From Bacteroidota bacterium (GTDB lineage Bacteria > Bacteroidota > Ignavibacteria > SZUA-365): a stretch of 40,194 nt of DNA. The notes beneath the pieces are model-generated. The model ran no database searches and was not told the origin of the DNA. It was given only the letters and a program-made list of their open reading frames with translations. Where the stretch lies: assembly GCA_014860565.1 (NCBI GenBank), contig JACZJN010000011.1:1-40194 (forward strand), written 5' to 3'. The position numbers were made by a program, and so were the translations under genes. Positions 1 to 8,915 of this stretch are shown one piece after another. Positions within the stretch are counted from its first letter, which is position 1; the number at the start of each line of letters is the position of its first letter.

Positions 1-47
1 TCTAAAATGTAGTGCCACACTATTTGCTATCGAGTGCAAGTATTTAC

Positions 48-78
48 TTGACAGCACTGACGTTACGCCGTATATTTG
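48..78 (+). promoter_or_regulatory. Strong sigma-70-type promoter for the transposase
   Basis: TTGACA at 48-53 is followed by 17 bases and TATATT at 71-76, matching the bacterial housekeeping consensus almost perfectly. The -10 region continues to TATATTTG, which also fits the TAnnTTTG element of Bacteroidota promoters. The ATG of the transposase is at 89, so a normal start point near 83 would give a leader of only a few bases, with no room for a ribosome binding site. Confidence 0.6.
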
Positions 79-88
79 TAGTGACGCC

Positions 89-1753
89 ATGTTTATACGT
101 GCCAAGAAAAAAGGACCCCACACCTACCTGCACATTGTCGAGAGCGAACGCGTCGGCAACAAGGTAGTCCAGCACATGCGGCACAGCCTCGGCCGACTCG
201 ACCAGCTCCAGGAAAGCGGCGCCCTCGATTCCTTTCTCGCCTCCGGTCTCAAATTCGCCCGTAAGCTCAATGTCCTCGATGCCCATGCGCACGGGGAAAC
301 CACGACCACGAAAACTGAGCGCATTGGCGCGCCCCTCCTCGTTGAACGGCTCTGGAGGGATTGCGGAATCGCCCCGATCATCGACCGGGCGCTTGCCGGA
401 CGCCGCTTCGCCTTTCCGGTCGAGCGTGCCATCTTCGTCACCGTCCTGCATCGGCTCTTTGCACCCGGCAGCGACCGCTCTGCCGAATACTGGATGCAAC
501 GCTATCGCATCGACGGGAATCCCGATCTTGAGCTCCAGCATTTCTACCGTGCCATGGCCTGGCTCGGCGAGGTTATCGAACCCGGTGGAGAGAAAACCTC
601 GAAGGGTGCGCCACCCCCGACGCGGCGCATGAAAGATGAGATCGAGGAAGCGCTCTTCGATACGCGGCGGGAACTCTTCAACGAGATGGCGCTGGTGTTC
701 TTCGATACGACCACGCTGTACTTCGATGGTGCGGGCGGCCAGGAGATCGGCCGACGCGGTCATTCGAAGGATCATCGCCCCGAAGCCCCGCAGATGGTCG
801 TCGGCATGATCCTCGACAACCAGGGCAATCCGATCTGCTCGGAGATGTGGCCCGGGAACACGGCTGATGTCGCTTCGCTGATTCCCGTCGCGACGCGGCT
901 CAAGGAGCGCTTCGGTATTGGACGCATCTGCATCGTGGCCGACCGGGGGATGATCAGCGAGGAGACGATCGCGGCGCTGGAAGCCATGGAGTGGGAGTAT
1001 ATCCTCGGCGTGCGGATGCGCAGGTGCAAGGATGTCTCGATCGAGATCCTCGGACGTGCCGGCCGCTTTGAACAGGTGCACGAGGAACGCACACACGCGA
1101 AGGATCCCTCGCCGCTGCGCGTCAAGGAAGTCCGGCATGCAGGGCAACGCTACATCGTCTGCGTCAACGACGAGCAGGTGCGCAAGGATCGGTACGACCG
1201 CGAGGCGATCATCGCCTCGCTGCGCGAGAATCTGGGGCGCGGCGCCAAGTCCTTCATCGGCAACAAGGGCTATCGCCGCTACCTGAAGAGCACCGGCACG
1301 CGCTTCGAGATCGATGAAGACAAAATCCGGGAGGAGGAGCGCTACGATGGGAAATGGGTCCTGCGCACGAACACGACGCTGTCGACCGCCGAGGTCGCGC
1401 TGAAATACAAACAGCTCTGGATGGTGGAAGATATTTTCCGGACGATGAAAAGTGTGCTCGAGACGCGTCCGATTTATCACCACAACGACGATAGTATCAT
1501 CGGTCATGTCTTCTGCTCGTTTCTCGCCGTTGTCCTGCGCAAAGAATTACAGGACCGGATCGCACGCAAGGGCTGGAAGCTGGAATGGAAGCAAATCATC
1601 GCGGATGTCGATGCGATCGAGGAAATCACGGTGCGTCATCAGAACCTGGTGTTTCGCCTTCGCACCGAAGCCACGGGGTCGGCCGGAAAGGTCTTTCAGG
1701 CAGTGGGGATCGCCTTGCCGCCAGTGCTCCGCGACGGTCCTCCGGACGGGTGA
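89..1753 (+). CDS. IS1634-family DDE transposase
   Basis: This 554-residue protein catalyses DNA cleavage and strand transfer for its own insertion sequence. The N-terminal part (about 1-60, with HIVESERVGNKVVQHMRHSLG) is the start typical of IS1634-type transposases. The first catalytic aspartate is in LVFFDTTTLYFDG near residue 210. The second is in ICIVADRGMI near residue 290. The glutamate lies in the YKQLWMVEDIFRTMKS block near residue 450, which matches the Y-R-E signature of the IS4/IS1634 superfamily. The length is normal for the family and no frameshift is seen, so the element may be active. It stands alone between its inverted repeats. The ATG at 89 is favoured because it gives the family's usual N-terminus and sits just downstream of a consensus promoter. 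Confidence 0.92.
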   Translation: MFIRAKKKGPHTYLHIVESERVGNKVVQHMRHSLGRLDQLQESGALDSFLASGLKFARKLNVLDAHAHGETTTTKTERIGAPLLVERLWRDCGIAPIIDRALAGRRFAFPVERAIFVTVLHRLFAPGSDRSAEYWMQRYRIDGNPDLELQHFYRAMAWLGEVIEPGGEKTSKGAPPPTRRMKDEIEEALFDTRRELFNEMALVFFDTTTLYFDGAGGQEIGRRGHSKDHRPEAPQMVVGMILDNQGNPICSEMWPGNTADVASLIPVATRLKERFGIGRICIVADRGMISEETIAALEAMEWEYILGVRMRRCKDVSIEILGRAGRFEQVHEERTHAKDPSPLRVKEVRHAGQRYIVCVNDEQVRKDRYDREAIIASLRENLGRGAKSFIGNKGYRRYLKSTGTRFEIDEDKIREEERYDGKWVLRTNTTLSTAEVALKYKQLWMVEDIFRTMKSVLETRPIYHHNDDSIIGHVFCSFLAVVLRKELQDRIARKGWKLEWKQIIADVDAIEEITVRHQNLVFRLRTEATGSAGKVFQAVGIALPPVLRDGPPDG

Positions 1754-1800
1754 AATCCGGGCACTACAACTTTTCCATGCCCGTAAACCATTGATATTAA

Positions 1801-2733
1801 ATAAGATCACTTTGCAAACTGTTTAATTCGAGTTTGATCAACTCTGTGGCCGCCGTCTCACCGACGGATATCTGGGTGACGGGGAAGTTTTTTCAGTACG
1901 ACTCGCTTGGCATCCCGGATGCGAAACCAATCGGGAATGTCGCGCATTGGAATGGGAAAGAATGGACGTATCATGGATTCAACAGCTCAGGATATGAGTC
2001 ATGGTACGAGATGGATGATGCCTTTGCGACAAGTGCGGATAACCTCTGGGTCTGTGGAGGTTCCCCATTCCAATGGAATGGAGCTACGTGGACAACTCAT
2101 GGATATGATGGATTCTATTTTGGAAGTGGAATCATTGAAACCTGGGCTTCGTCTGATGCGCGTTATGTCTGTGTCGTCGGGCTCGATCGCTCCTGCGCAT
2201 ATTATCGTAAGGATGATCCGCAATTCAGGAAGGTGATAATCCCATACAAGGAAGACTGCCTGGATGTAACCGGTACGGAAGATGGGACGATGTATGTCGC
2301 CGCGGGATCAAACACGCACGACAATTACAATGGACACATCTACAGAATAACGCCTGATCGCAGTGCGGAAGTGTATTACATCGCATCTACGATGGATCCG
2401 TTCACCATCTGGATCGAGAACGATGAAGTACGATTCACCAACGCGTCGAGAATCTACAGACTCATCGAGGTTGAAGGCAGGGTGGAGAGCCGCTTTGTGT
2501 ACGAGGCGGATCTGCATATACTGGAAGAGGACCATGACTCTGAAAACAACATCTTCCTGATGCTGCAGCGAGGGAATTTTCTGCATTGGAATGGATCCAC
2601 ATGGAAACAGATTTCCATTCCGTATCAGGGAGAATTCTGGGGCCACGATCTCGATGTCAACGGAAGAGATGTGTATTTCGTGGGATTCGGAACGGGGCAA
2701 TACTGTGTGATCGCGCACGGACGACAAATCTGA
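1801..2733 (+). pseudogene. 5'-truncated beta-propeller protein gene
   Basis: The reading frame opens right after a stop at 1798-1800, 32 bases beyond the IS repeat. A TTG at 1834 could start a 299-residue product, but the frame already reads like propeller sequence before it (FNSSLINSVAAVSPTDIWVTG). There is no signal peptide, although such proteins are normally exported. Repeats of the type HWNGKEWTYHGF, QWNGATWTTHGY and HWNGSTWKQISI, alternating with blocks such as TDIWVTG and DNLWVCGG, indicate six- or seven-bladed propeller blades of the kind common in secreted proteins of this phylum. I infer that IS insertion removed the promoter, signal peptide and first blade(s). No sorting domain is visible at the C-terminus. 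Its role is unknown. Confidence 0.65.
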
Positions 2734-2736
2734 TTA

Positions 2737-2757
2737 CTGGGCCGCTGGCCAGATTTT
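2737..2757 (+). terminator. Weak hairpin after the propeller fragment
   Basis: CTGG-GCC, loop GCT, GGCCAG forms a six-pair stem with one bulged G, followed by ATTTTA. It begins four bases after the stop codon. It may end transcription of the gene remnant. Confidence 0.35.
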
Positions 2758-2797
2758 AGGGAAACAAAATACTCACAAACATTCTTGGGAGGATGTC

Positions 2798-5700
2798 ATG
2801 AGAAAGACATCGGTGTATCTGATCCTGATCGTACTCTACTGGTTCATCATGATGCAGGTGATCCTGCAAGCGCAAACAATGCCGCAAATAGAACATTCGC
2901 AAAGCATGCATCAATACATCCTACGTGAAGCATACAGTCTTCTCCAAAGGGAATCTCCGGGGATGGCGGCACGCATCGTGCAGCGAATCGGGGAAACTGA
3001 TCCAGGGACTCATCCCTGGGAACGAAAAAGTATAATGTCGGGCGTCTACAGAGAGGATGCAGAGGACATTGTCTACGGACATGGCGGACCGAACAATGCG
3101 TTGCAGCCAGGCTTTGATATAAGCCGACCAGGGACTTGCATGGAAGCCATCTACGAGGAATTGACCAGTCAGTTCAAAAGCGACGAACAGACGACTGCAG
3201 GGTTTGTGAGTGTCACACACTTCTGGGATGAAGACGCACCGGATAACGTCATTCGGAAAGACGGAATCATCATGAACGCTGATTACCCTCTGAATTGTCT
3301 TAATACAACATATCAGCGAGTGCAAATTCACCCGGCCGCGAATGCATGGGAGAAAATCCAAAGGCTGCTTCGCCCGCATTGGGAACTGGCGGTGAGGGAT
3401 CGTTGGTGGACTCCGAACGAGGTCATGAAGGACACACATGGAAATGTGATTCTTACATTGCCCGAGAAGATTAATGCGATCGATGAGGTCCGGCTTCGGT
3501 ACAACACGCTGGTCGAGCTTTATAACACCGGTGCATGCACGGTAGAGATACCAGGGAATACAACGGCCGTCCCAGTGATTCTGAGCAAGGAACAGCGAAA
3601 TACATACGTCTGGGAAATCCTTGGCAGGGCCTGTCATCTCCTCGCCGACATGAGTGTACCCGCCCATACCCACAAGGACATGCACATGGGGAATCTCTCC
3701 ATCAGTGAAATGAAAGCGCGCATCGCAATAAGAATTACCGTAGAAGACGACGAAAGCTACGAAAACTGGATTGGAAGCACGTCCAACGCCTGGTGGAAAG
3801 CAGAATTCATCCAGGGGGGACTTATTCCTCTCAGCAACGCTGGAGATCCGCTTTATCACCTGATGTCAAGCATGCGATCAATAGCCGCGAGCTTCGCGTC
3901 CGACGATTATGACGGGACGGGTCCGTACATTGGATCCCCTCGATTCATATCGGAAATTCCCAATCGTCATAATCTCCCGTGCACCATCACGGCCGCCAAG
4001 CGCGCAATGATGATAAGCATTCGTGATCACACCCTCCCATATGCGATACGTGCGACAGCCACACTGTTGGATTGGTTCGTTTCGCAATTGAATATGCCGG
4101 AGGACTATACCGTTTGGACAGTCGGCGCCACCGGGTACCATGATTATTTTGAACGAGCCTCCCGGACGCAGCCGTTCCCGTCCGTTGGCACGATGTCTGG
4201 AACAAGCTACCACGCGCAGGCAGGACAAGAACTTTCGTTACGATCACACTTTGAACCACATCCGGTTACAAATTCGAAATTCACTGATTGGAGTGACGAA
4301 AACAAAAGGAGGACCATCCAGCATCAATGGGATGATTATGTTCTGGAGAAACAGGGAGCCGTGCATTGCAGGTATCAGACCTCTGAAGTTTACACAACAC
4401 CCAATCTCTTGATGGTGGATGATCATCAGACATTGTTGACAAGCACATTTCCCCTCTTCAAAAACCCGTGGCACGTCGATCCTTCCCTTTCGACGGCGTG
4501 GAACCTGGAACAACCGGATCGATTCGATGAATATAAGCCCACGCCTGCGCCGGATGCGAACGGGGGAATATTCCTGAGTTTGTACGATGTGAACAAACCG
4601 CCGACGGATTACTACTCGATTCGCGCTTCTCATGTGCTGGATGGTTCGACCCGTACGCATAAGACAACGGGACTGGAGCCCAGTGACTATGCATTTGTCG
4701 AGTGGGAAGCGATCTATGCGAGATTGTTCGAGGACCCTAAAAACACCGCCTATCCGCCTCTCCCGGCGTATGCGGATCGGGAGCAGTATGACACGAAGAT
4801 CGTGGACTTTACGGATCAGTCGGCGATCGTGAATGCGCAGTACAAGAAGCATCGCACGAGCGATCGCGTGCTGCCGCCGACGAATGTGAATTCGCAGCGG
4901 AAGGTGGCACAGGATGCGCGCGAGATGTTCCACGCCGTGTATGAAAGCGGCGGCCGGATCTGGTACGTGCGGAGCACGGATCGCGGGGTGACGTGGTCGC
5001 GCGAGGAACGCGTCAGCGACAATGGGGGAACGGCGACGCGTCCGTCGGTGGCGGCGGTGCGCGATGCGGCGTGGATCACGTATGTCGCCGATGGCGAGGT
5101 GGTTCTGCGCATTCGCGGCAACAAGGGATGGGAGACGCTGTACTCCGCTCCCGTGATGATGAAGGATGAGTGCACTCCGGCGATCGCGGTGCTTGATGAC
5201 TATGAAGGAGCGGCTGGGGACGGAATCGCGATCTGCCTGGCGTGGGAAGATCAGTTCGCCATCCGCTTCGCCTTGATCAACGGCACGAAGGTGCTGATTG
5301 ACAACGAGGTGCTGGCGTATGGCAACGGACAGCCGGGCAATGTGGACCAGCCGCGCTTCCCGAGCGTCGCTGCCAGCACGGCACTGCCGGGACCGAACGC
5401 CCCGGACCATGGCTTCCACATCGCATGGCTGGAAGATGGCTCAGTGTTCTATGTGAAGCTCGCCCTCGACCGGCGGCAGCAGCCCCTCCGCGTCTTCGGC
5501 TGGCAGCCGGGCGGAGCGGTCGCGGTCGAGACGGTGCATGCGAAATACGGCACCCTCGGCGTCGGCTACCCCGCGCGACATGCGCCCTCGATCGCGGTCA
5601 CGCAGGAAGGCACCGTGCATGTCGCCTACGACGTGCAGAATTGGTACTCCATCTGGCCGAACAGTACCGCCGTCACCGGCACGCCGACGGGAAATCCTCT

Positions 5701-6865
5701 CCAGGGAATGTTCGCCATTCGGGAACGCGCGCTGCCCACGATTTCGGGACCCACCTGGCAGACGACGGCGACGCTTGTAGGAGGAAGCTCGAACGGAGCG
5801 GGACTCTGCAGTCCCAGCGTCGGCGCCAAACCGGCGTCGTCCACCAAAGGCAGCAAGAGCAATGCGCTGCGCATCCCCTACAACGACGCCCAGGGACAGC
5901 TCCGCGTGGCGCGGCTCGACGGCGCACTCAGTATCGCGCATCACGCCGAAGGATGGGATCCCTCGCTCACGGTCTGGTCGCCGCTCGCCGACGGTCTCGT
6001 GGACGTCTATTCGTACACTGCCTCGCAACCCTATTCGTGGCATATGCTGGCCTCGCAAAATAACCTGGCGAAAACCAGTGCCGGAGAATTACTGCGCATG
6101 CGGCAGATTCTCCTGAGTCGGGAAAATGCATTCGTGTCCGTCGGATTTTCGCATCCCCGCGTGAATACCGCGGACGGGATTCGGGATATCGAATGGAATG
6201 AATCACACGACTCACTTGTCATCGGTGTGAATACAAGCTTGGCGGAGAAAATGCGCACGGATGTGTTTACTCCACAGGCAGGCGAGAAATTGCTCGTGGA
6301 TATCGAACGATTCGCCATGCATAACAGTGAAACACAGGCCGAAATCCTGCTGCGATTCAACGATGCGAAAAGCGGGGATGCGCTGCGTGTCATCAGCATG
6401 CCGTTGAGTGCCTTTGCATCCGCCTCGGCGATGGCCGTACAGGAATTCGACCTCTCTTCCATCGCTGGAACGGCGGTGTTCATGAGTGCTGATATGCATA
6501 ATGCGGGAGAACAGTGGTCCGCCGCCGTGGTCGACAGGTATGCGATCGCGGATGTGAGCGCGGATGGTGTCATGGAAAAAGAGCTGTCGTCGGCCACGGT
6601 ACAGCGTCCCGTGCTGAAACAGAATCATCCGAATCCTTTTAATCCCGCCACCGCAATCAGCTACTCCGTTCCCGAGGCGGGGCGCGTGCGTCTCGCGGTA
6701 TATAATCTCCTCGGCGAACAGGTCGCACTGCTGCACGACGGCTGGCAAAGCGCCGGAATATATGAAACGCGATTTGACGGAACACAGCTCGCGAGCGGCA
6801 TCTATATCTACCGCCTCGAAGCGGGCGGCGTCACGCAGACGCGCAGCATGCATCTCGTGAAATAA
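2798..6865 (+). CDS. T9SS-exported protein with zinc-phospholipase-C-like head
   Basis: This is a 1355-residue protein. Residues 1-26 are a signal peptide (MRKTSVYLILIVLYWFIMM...). The N-terminal third resembles the zinc-dependent phospholipase C fold. It has an acidic YREDAED segment near residue 90, H141 in THFWDED, and H280-x3-D284-x5-H290 in CHLLADMSVPAHTHKD. That spacing is the same as zinc ligands H118, D122 and H128 of Bacillus phospholipase C. A YENWI segment follows, as in related bacterial proteins. Around residues 690-790 is a BNR/sialidase-like stretch (VRSTDRGVTWSREERVSD). Residues 1276-1355 are the T9SS sorting domain (NHPNPFNPATAISYSVPE, ending SMHLVK). GGAGG stands upstream of the ATG. 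Codon use becomes visibly more GC-rich from roughly 4800 to 6050 than at either end. The enzymatic activity is a family-based inference. The substrate is unknown. Confidence 0.8.
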   Translation: MRKTSVYLILIVLYWFIMMQVILQAQTMPQIEHSQSMHQYILREAYSLLQRESPGMAARIVQRIGETDPGTHPWERKSIMSGVYREDAEDIVYGHGGPNNALQPGFDISRPGTCMEAIYEELTSQFKSDEQTTAGFVSVTHFWDEDAPDNVIRKDGIIMNADYPLNCLNTTYQRVQIHPAANAWEKIQRLLRPHWELAVRDRWWTPNEVMKDTHGNVILTLPEKINAIDEVRLRYNTLVELYNTGACTVEIPGNTTAVPVILSKEQRNTYVWEILGRACHLLADMSVPAHTHKDMHMGNLSISEMKARIAIRITVEDDESYENWIGSTSNAWWKAEFIQGGLIPLSNAGDPLYHLMSSMRSIAASFASDDYDGTGPYIGSPRFISEIPNRHNLPCTITAAKRAMMISIRDHTLPYAIRATATLLDWFVSQLNMPEDYTVWTVGATGYHDYFERASRTQPFPSVGTMSGTSYHAQAGQELSLRSHFEPHPVTNSKFTDWSDENKRRTIQHQWDDYVLEKQGAVHCRYQTSEVYTTPNLLMVDDHQTLLTSTFPLFKNPWHVDPSLSTAWNLEQPDRFDEYKPTPAPDANGGIFLSLYDVNKPPTDYYSIRASHVLDGSTRTHKTTGLEPSDYAFVEWEAIYARLFEDPKNTAYPPLPAYADREQYDTKIVDFTDQSAIVNAQYKKHRTSDRVLPPTNVNSQRKVAQDAREMFHAVYESGGRIWYVRSTDRGVTWSREERVSDNGGTATRPSVAAVRDAAWITYVADGEVVLRIRGNKGWETLYSAPVMMKDECTPAIAVLDDYEGAAGDGIAICLAWEDQFAIRFALINGTKVLIDNEVLAYGNGQPGNVDQPRFPSVAASTALPGPNAPDHGFHIAWLEDGSVFYVKLALDRRQQPLRVFGWQPGGAVAVETVHAKYGTLGVGYPARHAPSIAVTQEGTVHVAYDVQNWYSIWPNSTAVTGTPTGNPLQGMFAIRERALPTISGPTWQTTATLVGGSSNGAGLCSPSVGAKPASSTKGSKSNALRIPYNDAQGQLRVARLDGALSIAHHAEGWDPSLTVWSPLADGLVDVYSYTASQPYSWHMLASQNNLAKTSAGELLRMRQILLSRENAFVSVGFSHPRVNTADGIRDIEWNESHDSLVIGVNTSLAEKMRTDVFTPQAGEKLLVDIERFAMHNSETQAEILLRFNDAKSGDALRVISMPLSAFASASAMAVQEFDLSSIAGTAVFMSADMHNAGEQWSAAVVDRYAIADVSADGVMEKELSSATVQRPVLKQNHPNPFNPATAISYSVPEAGRVRLAVYNLLGEQVALLHDGWQSAGIYETRFDGTQLASGIYIYRLEAGGVTQTRSMHLVK

Positions 6866-6880
6866 GAATCTGCCGGCAGA

Positions 6881-6898
6881 CTACCTACCTACCTACCT
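6881..6898. repeat. CTAC tetranucleotide microsatellite
   Basis: There are four and a half copies of CTAC between the stop codon of the T9SS protein and the following hairpin. Confidence 0.85.
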
Positions 6899-6909
6899 CT
6901 GCCACACGG

Positions 6910-6935
6910 AAGGGCCTCGCATCAGCGGGGCTCTT
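6910..6935 (+). terminator. Rho-independent-like terminator
   Basis: AAGGGCCTCGC and GCGGGGCTCTT pair over 11 positions, with two imperfect (G-T or mismatched) pairs and a four-base loop. A short pyrimidine-rich tail (CTTCTGT) follows. It lies 45 bases after the end of the large T9SS gene. Confidence 0.55.
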
Positions 6936-6964
6936 CTGTATGTTACAGGCGGATGAAATGCAGC

Positions 6965-7003
6965 AACACGGATGGAACGGATCAAACGAATCTTCACGGA
7001 TGG
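6965..7003. repeat. ACGGAT short-period intergenic repeat, copy 1
   Basis: ACGGAT or ACGAAT recurs four times at 9-10 base spacing (AACACGGATGGAACGGATC, then ACGAAT, then CTTCACGGATGG). A related run in the opposite orientation is at 30251-30280. Confidence 0.55.
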
Positions 7004-7097
7004 AATTTTCATGGTGCGCGCCGTTCCATTTCGGGAAGGATATTTATTGCGTGCGGTGTATTCGTTTGATATGTTGTCGTATTGCTACTCTCCCGGA

Positions 7098-8831
7098 ATG
7101 CATATGTCCCGAGTCTCTCTACCCTTCCATTTTTCCATCTTTCCCCTCTTTCTCTCCGTTCTTTTCCTGACTGCCGGTCCTCTATCGGGACAGCAATATG
7201 AGAGCAATGCGGGGAAGCTGATTGATTCAGAAAAGGGAATTGTCGTGTCGGCGAGTCCGGAGGCGAGTGCGGTAGGCGCGGCGATTCTGCGTGCCGGAGG
7301 GAATGCGGTGGATGCGGCGGTCGCGACGGGATTTGCGCTTGCGGTTACCTATCCGTCGGCAGGAAACATCGGCGGCGGATGCTATATCGTCATCCACATG
7401 GCCGACGGAAGGGAAAGCGCCATCGACGCGCGGGAAACTGCAGGCGAAAAGGCATTTCGCGATATGTACCTTGATTCCATGGGAGCGGTCGTCGAGGATC
7501 TTTCACTGTATGGTCCGCTTTCGGCGGGCGTGCCCGGCTCGGTCGACGGCCTGCTGACCGCGCTGGATTCCTACGGCAGTATATCGCGCGAGGAAGCGCT
7601 GCGTCCTGCGATTACATTCGCTCGCGACGGATTCCGATTGCATCCCCGTCTTGCGAATGCTTTCCGCATATATCAGGATGCATTCCAACGCTATCCATCG
7701 ACATGGCGCATATTCGCACCGGACGGAAACATTCCGGAGAAAGGCGACATATGGAAGCAGCCGGAGCTGGCGCGGACCTTGCAGAAGATCAGTGATAATG
7801 GAAGAGACGGGTTCTATCGTGGAGAAACCGCGCGGCTGTTCGCGGAAGCGATGCGGCGCGACGGCGGAATTCTGACCGAAAAGGATCTGGCGGAGTATCG
7901 ATGTATAGAACGCGAACCACTGCAAGGAAACTACCGTCACTATCGCATTCTCTCGATGCCGCCGTCGAGTTCCGGGGGAATTGCGCTTCTGCAGATGCTC
8001 GGAATTCTCGACCGCTGCGAAAAAGGTGGCCATCCACGTGAGGATGTGAAGAGCGCGCATTATCTGATCGAATCCATGCGGCGCGCCTTTGCCGACCGCG
8101 CAATGTTTCTCGGTGATCCCGCATTTACCGAAGTTCCGATCGCCCGCATGCTGTCACCGGAGTATCTCGATTCACTCGCGATGTCCATCGCTCCCGATGC
8201 GGCCACGCCAAGCAGCGAGATATACCGTACGCTTCTGCCGGCGAACGAAGGAAGCAATACGACGCATTACTCCGTCGTGGATCGATGGGGGAACGCCGTT
8301 TCGGTGACCACGACGATCAACAGCACATACGGTTCGAAATATGTCGTGCCGGGCTGTGGCTTCCTTCTGAATAATGAGATGGATGATTTCAGTGCGCGTC
8401 CGGGAGTCCCGAATCAATTCGGTCTTCTCGGCAACGAGGCAAACAGTATCCAACCCGGGAAGCGCATGCTCAGCTCGATGACGCCGACGATTGTGATGGA
8501 AGGCGATACCGTGCGCATGGTGCTGGGGAGTCCGGGCGGATCGAGAATAATCACCACCGTATTACAGGTGCTGATGAACGCACTGGAGTATTCCATGCCG
8601 CTGCATACGGCGGTGGCGGCCCCGCGCATGCATCACCAATGGTATCCCGACATGGTCTACATGGAGGCCGAGGCTTTCACACCGAAAACCCGACGGGCGC
8701 TGGAAGCGCTCGGATATCATATTCGTCCCGAAAATGAATTCGGAAGAATTGATGCGGTGCTGCGTGAACGGAACGGAAGATTATCAGGGTGCTCCGATCC
8801 TCGCGGTTTCGGTGCGGCGGTACCTGAATAA
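7098..8831 (+). CDS. ggt: Gamma-glutamyltranspeptidase
   Basis: This enzyme cleaves the gamma-glutamyl bond of glutathione and related compounds and transfers the group to water or amino acids, usually in the periplasm. From the ATG at 7098 the product is 577 residues, close to the 580 of the E. coli enzyme. It begins with a signal peptide (HMSRVSLPFHFSIFPLFLSV). The frame is open further upstream to 6972, but that start would bury the signal peptide. The N-terminal domain has AAILRAGGNAVDAAVA and the glycine-rich GNIGGGCYIV. The autoprocessing site is T388-T389-H-Y-S-V-V-D, where T388 becomes the nucleophile and N-terminus of the small subunit. NSTYGSK, DFSARPG and MLSSMTPTIV complete the gamma-glutamyl site. 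The gene is monocistronic by its surroundings. No clear Shine-Dalgarno sequence is seen. Confidence 0.95.
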   Translation: MHMSRVSLPFHFSIFPLFLSVLFLTAGPLSGQQYESNAGKLIDSEKGIVVSASPEASAVGAAILRAGGNAVDAAVATGFALAVTYPSAGNIGGGCYIVIHMADGRESAIDARETAGEKAFRDMYLDSMGAVVEDLSLYGPLSAGVPGSVDGLLTALDSYGSISREEALRPAITFARDGFRLHPRLANAFRIYQDAFQRYPSTWRIFAPDGNIPEKGDIWKQPELARTLQKISDNGRDGFYRGETARLFAEAMRRDGGILTEKDLAEYRCIEREPLQGNYRHYRILSMPPSSSGGIALLQMLGILDRCEKGGHPREDVKSAHYLIESMRRAFADRAMFLGDPAFTEVPIARMLSPEYLDSLAMSIAPDAATPSSEIYRTLLPANEGSNTTHYSVVDRWGNAVSVTTTINSTYGSKYVVPGCGFLLNNEMDDFSARPGVPNQFGLLGNEANSIQPGKRMLSSMTPTIVMEGDTVRMVLGSPGGSRIITTVLQVLMNALEYSMPLHTAVAAPRMHHQWYPDMVYMEAEAFTPKTRRALEALGYHIRPENEFGRIDAVLRERNGRLSGCSDPRGFGAAVPE

Positions 8832-8915
8832 TATTATCCTTTTATTCTGGATCAATCTTGATTATATTCTACGCAGATAATTGCTCACTATATATATTTC
8901 CATCCGGAGGTTTTC

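Larger units (their letters stand above)
8..1768 (+). mobile_element. IS1634-like insertion sequence
   Basis: The element consists of one transposase gene flanked by short inverted repeats. TGTAGTGCC at 8-16 is matched by its reverse complement GGCACTACA at 1760-1768. A few bases outside these, both ends show an A-rich run (T-rich on the right), so the true tips may lie slightly further out. No target-site duplication can be shown because only seven bases precede the left repeat. The right side abuts a gene fragment lacking its beginning, which suggests insertion into or next to that gene. The family assignment rests on the transposase. The exact ends are uncertain. Confidence 0.65.

Noticed and set aside
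44-1507. Long minus-strand open frame opposite the transposase
   Set aside because: It mirrors the codons of a well-supported transposase and has no recognisable domain. High GC genes often give such open antisense frames.
4244-6058. Long antisense frames opposite the middle of the T9SS protein
   Set aside because: They are Arg/His-rich, match no family and occur where the sense gene is GC-rich. They are explained by composition.
6940-7170. Small gene before ggt
   Set aside because: It spans a terminator tail and dispersed repeat, overlaps the ggt signal region in another frame and has no recognisable features.
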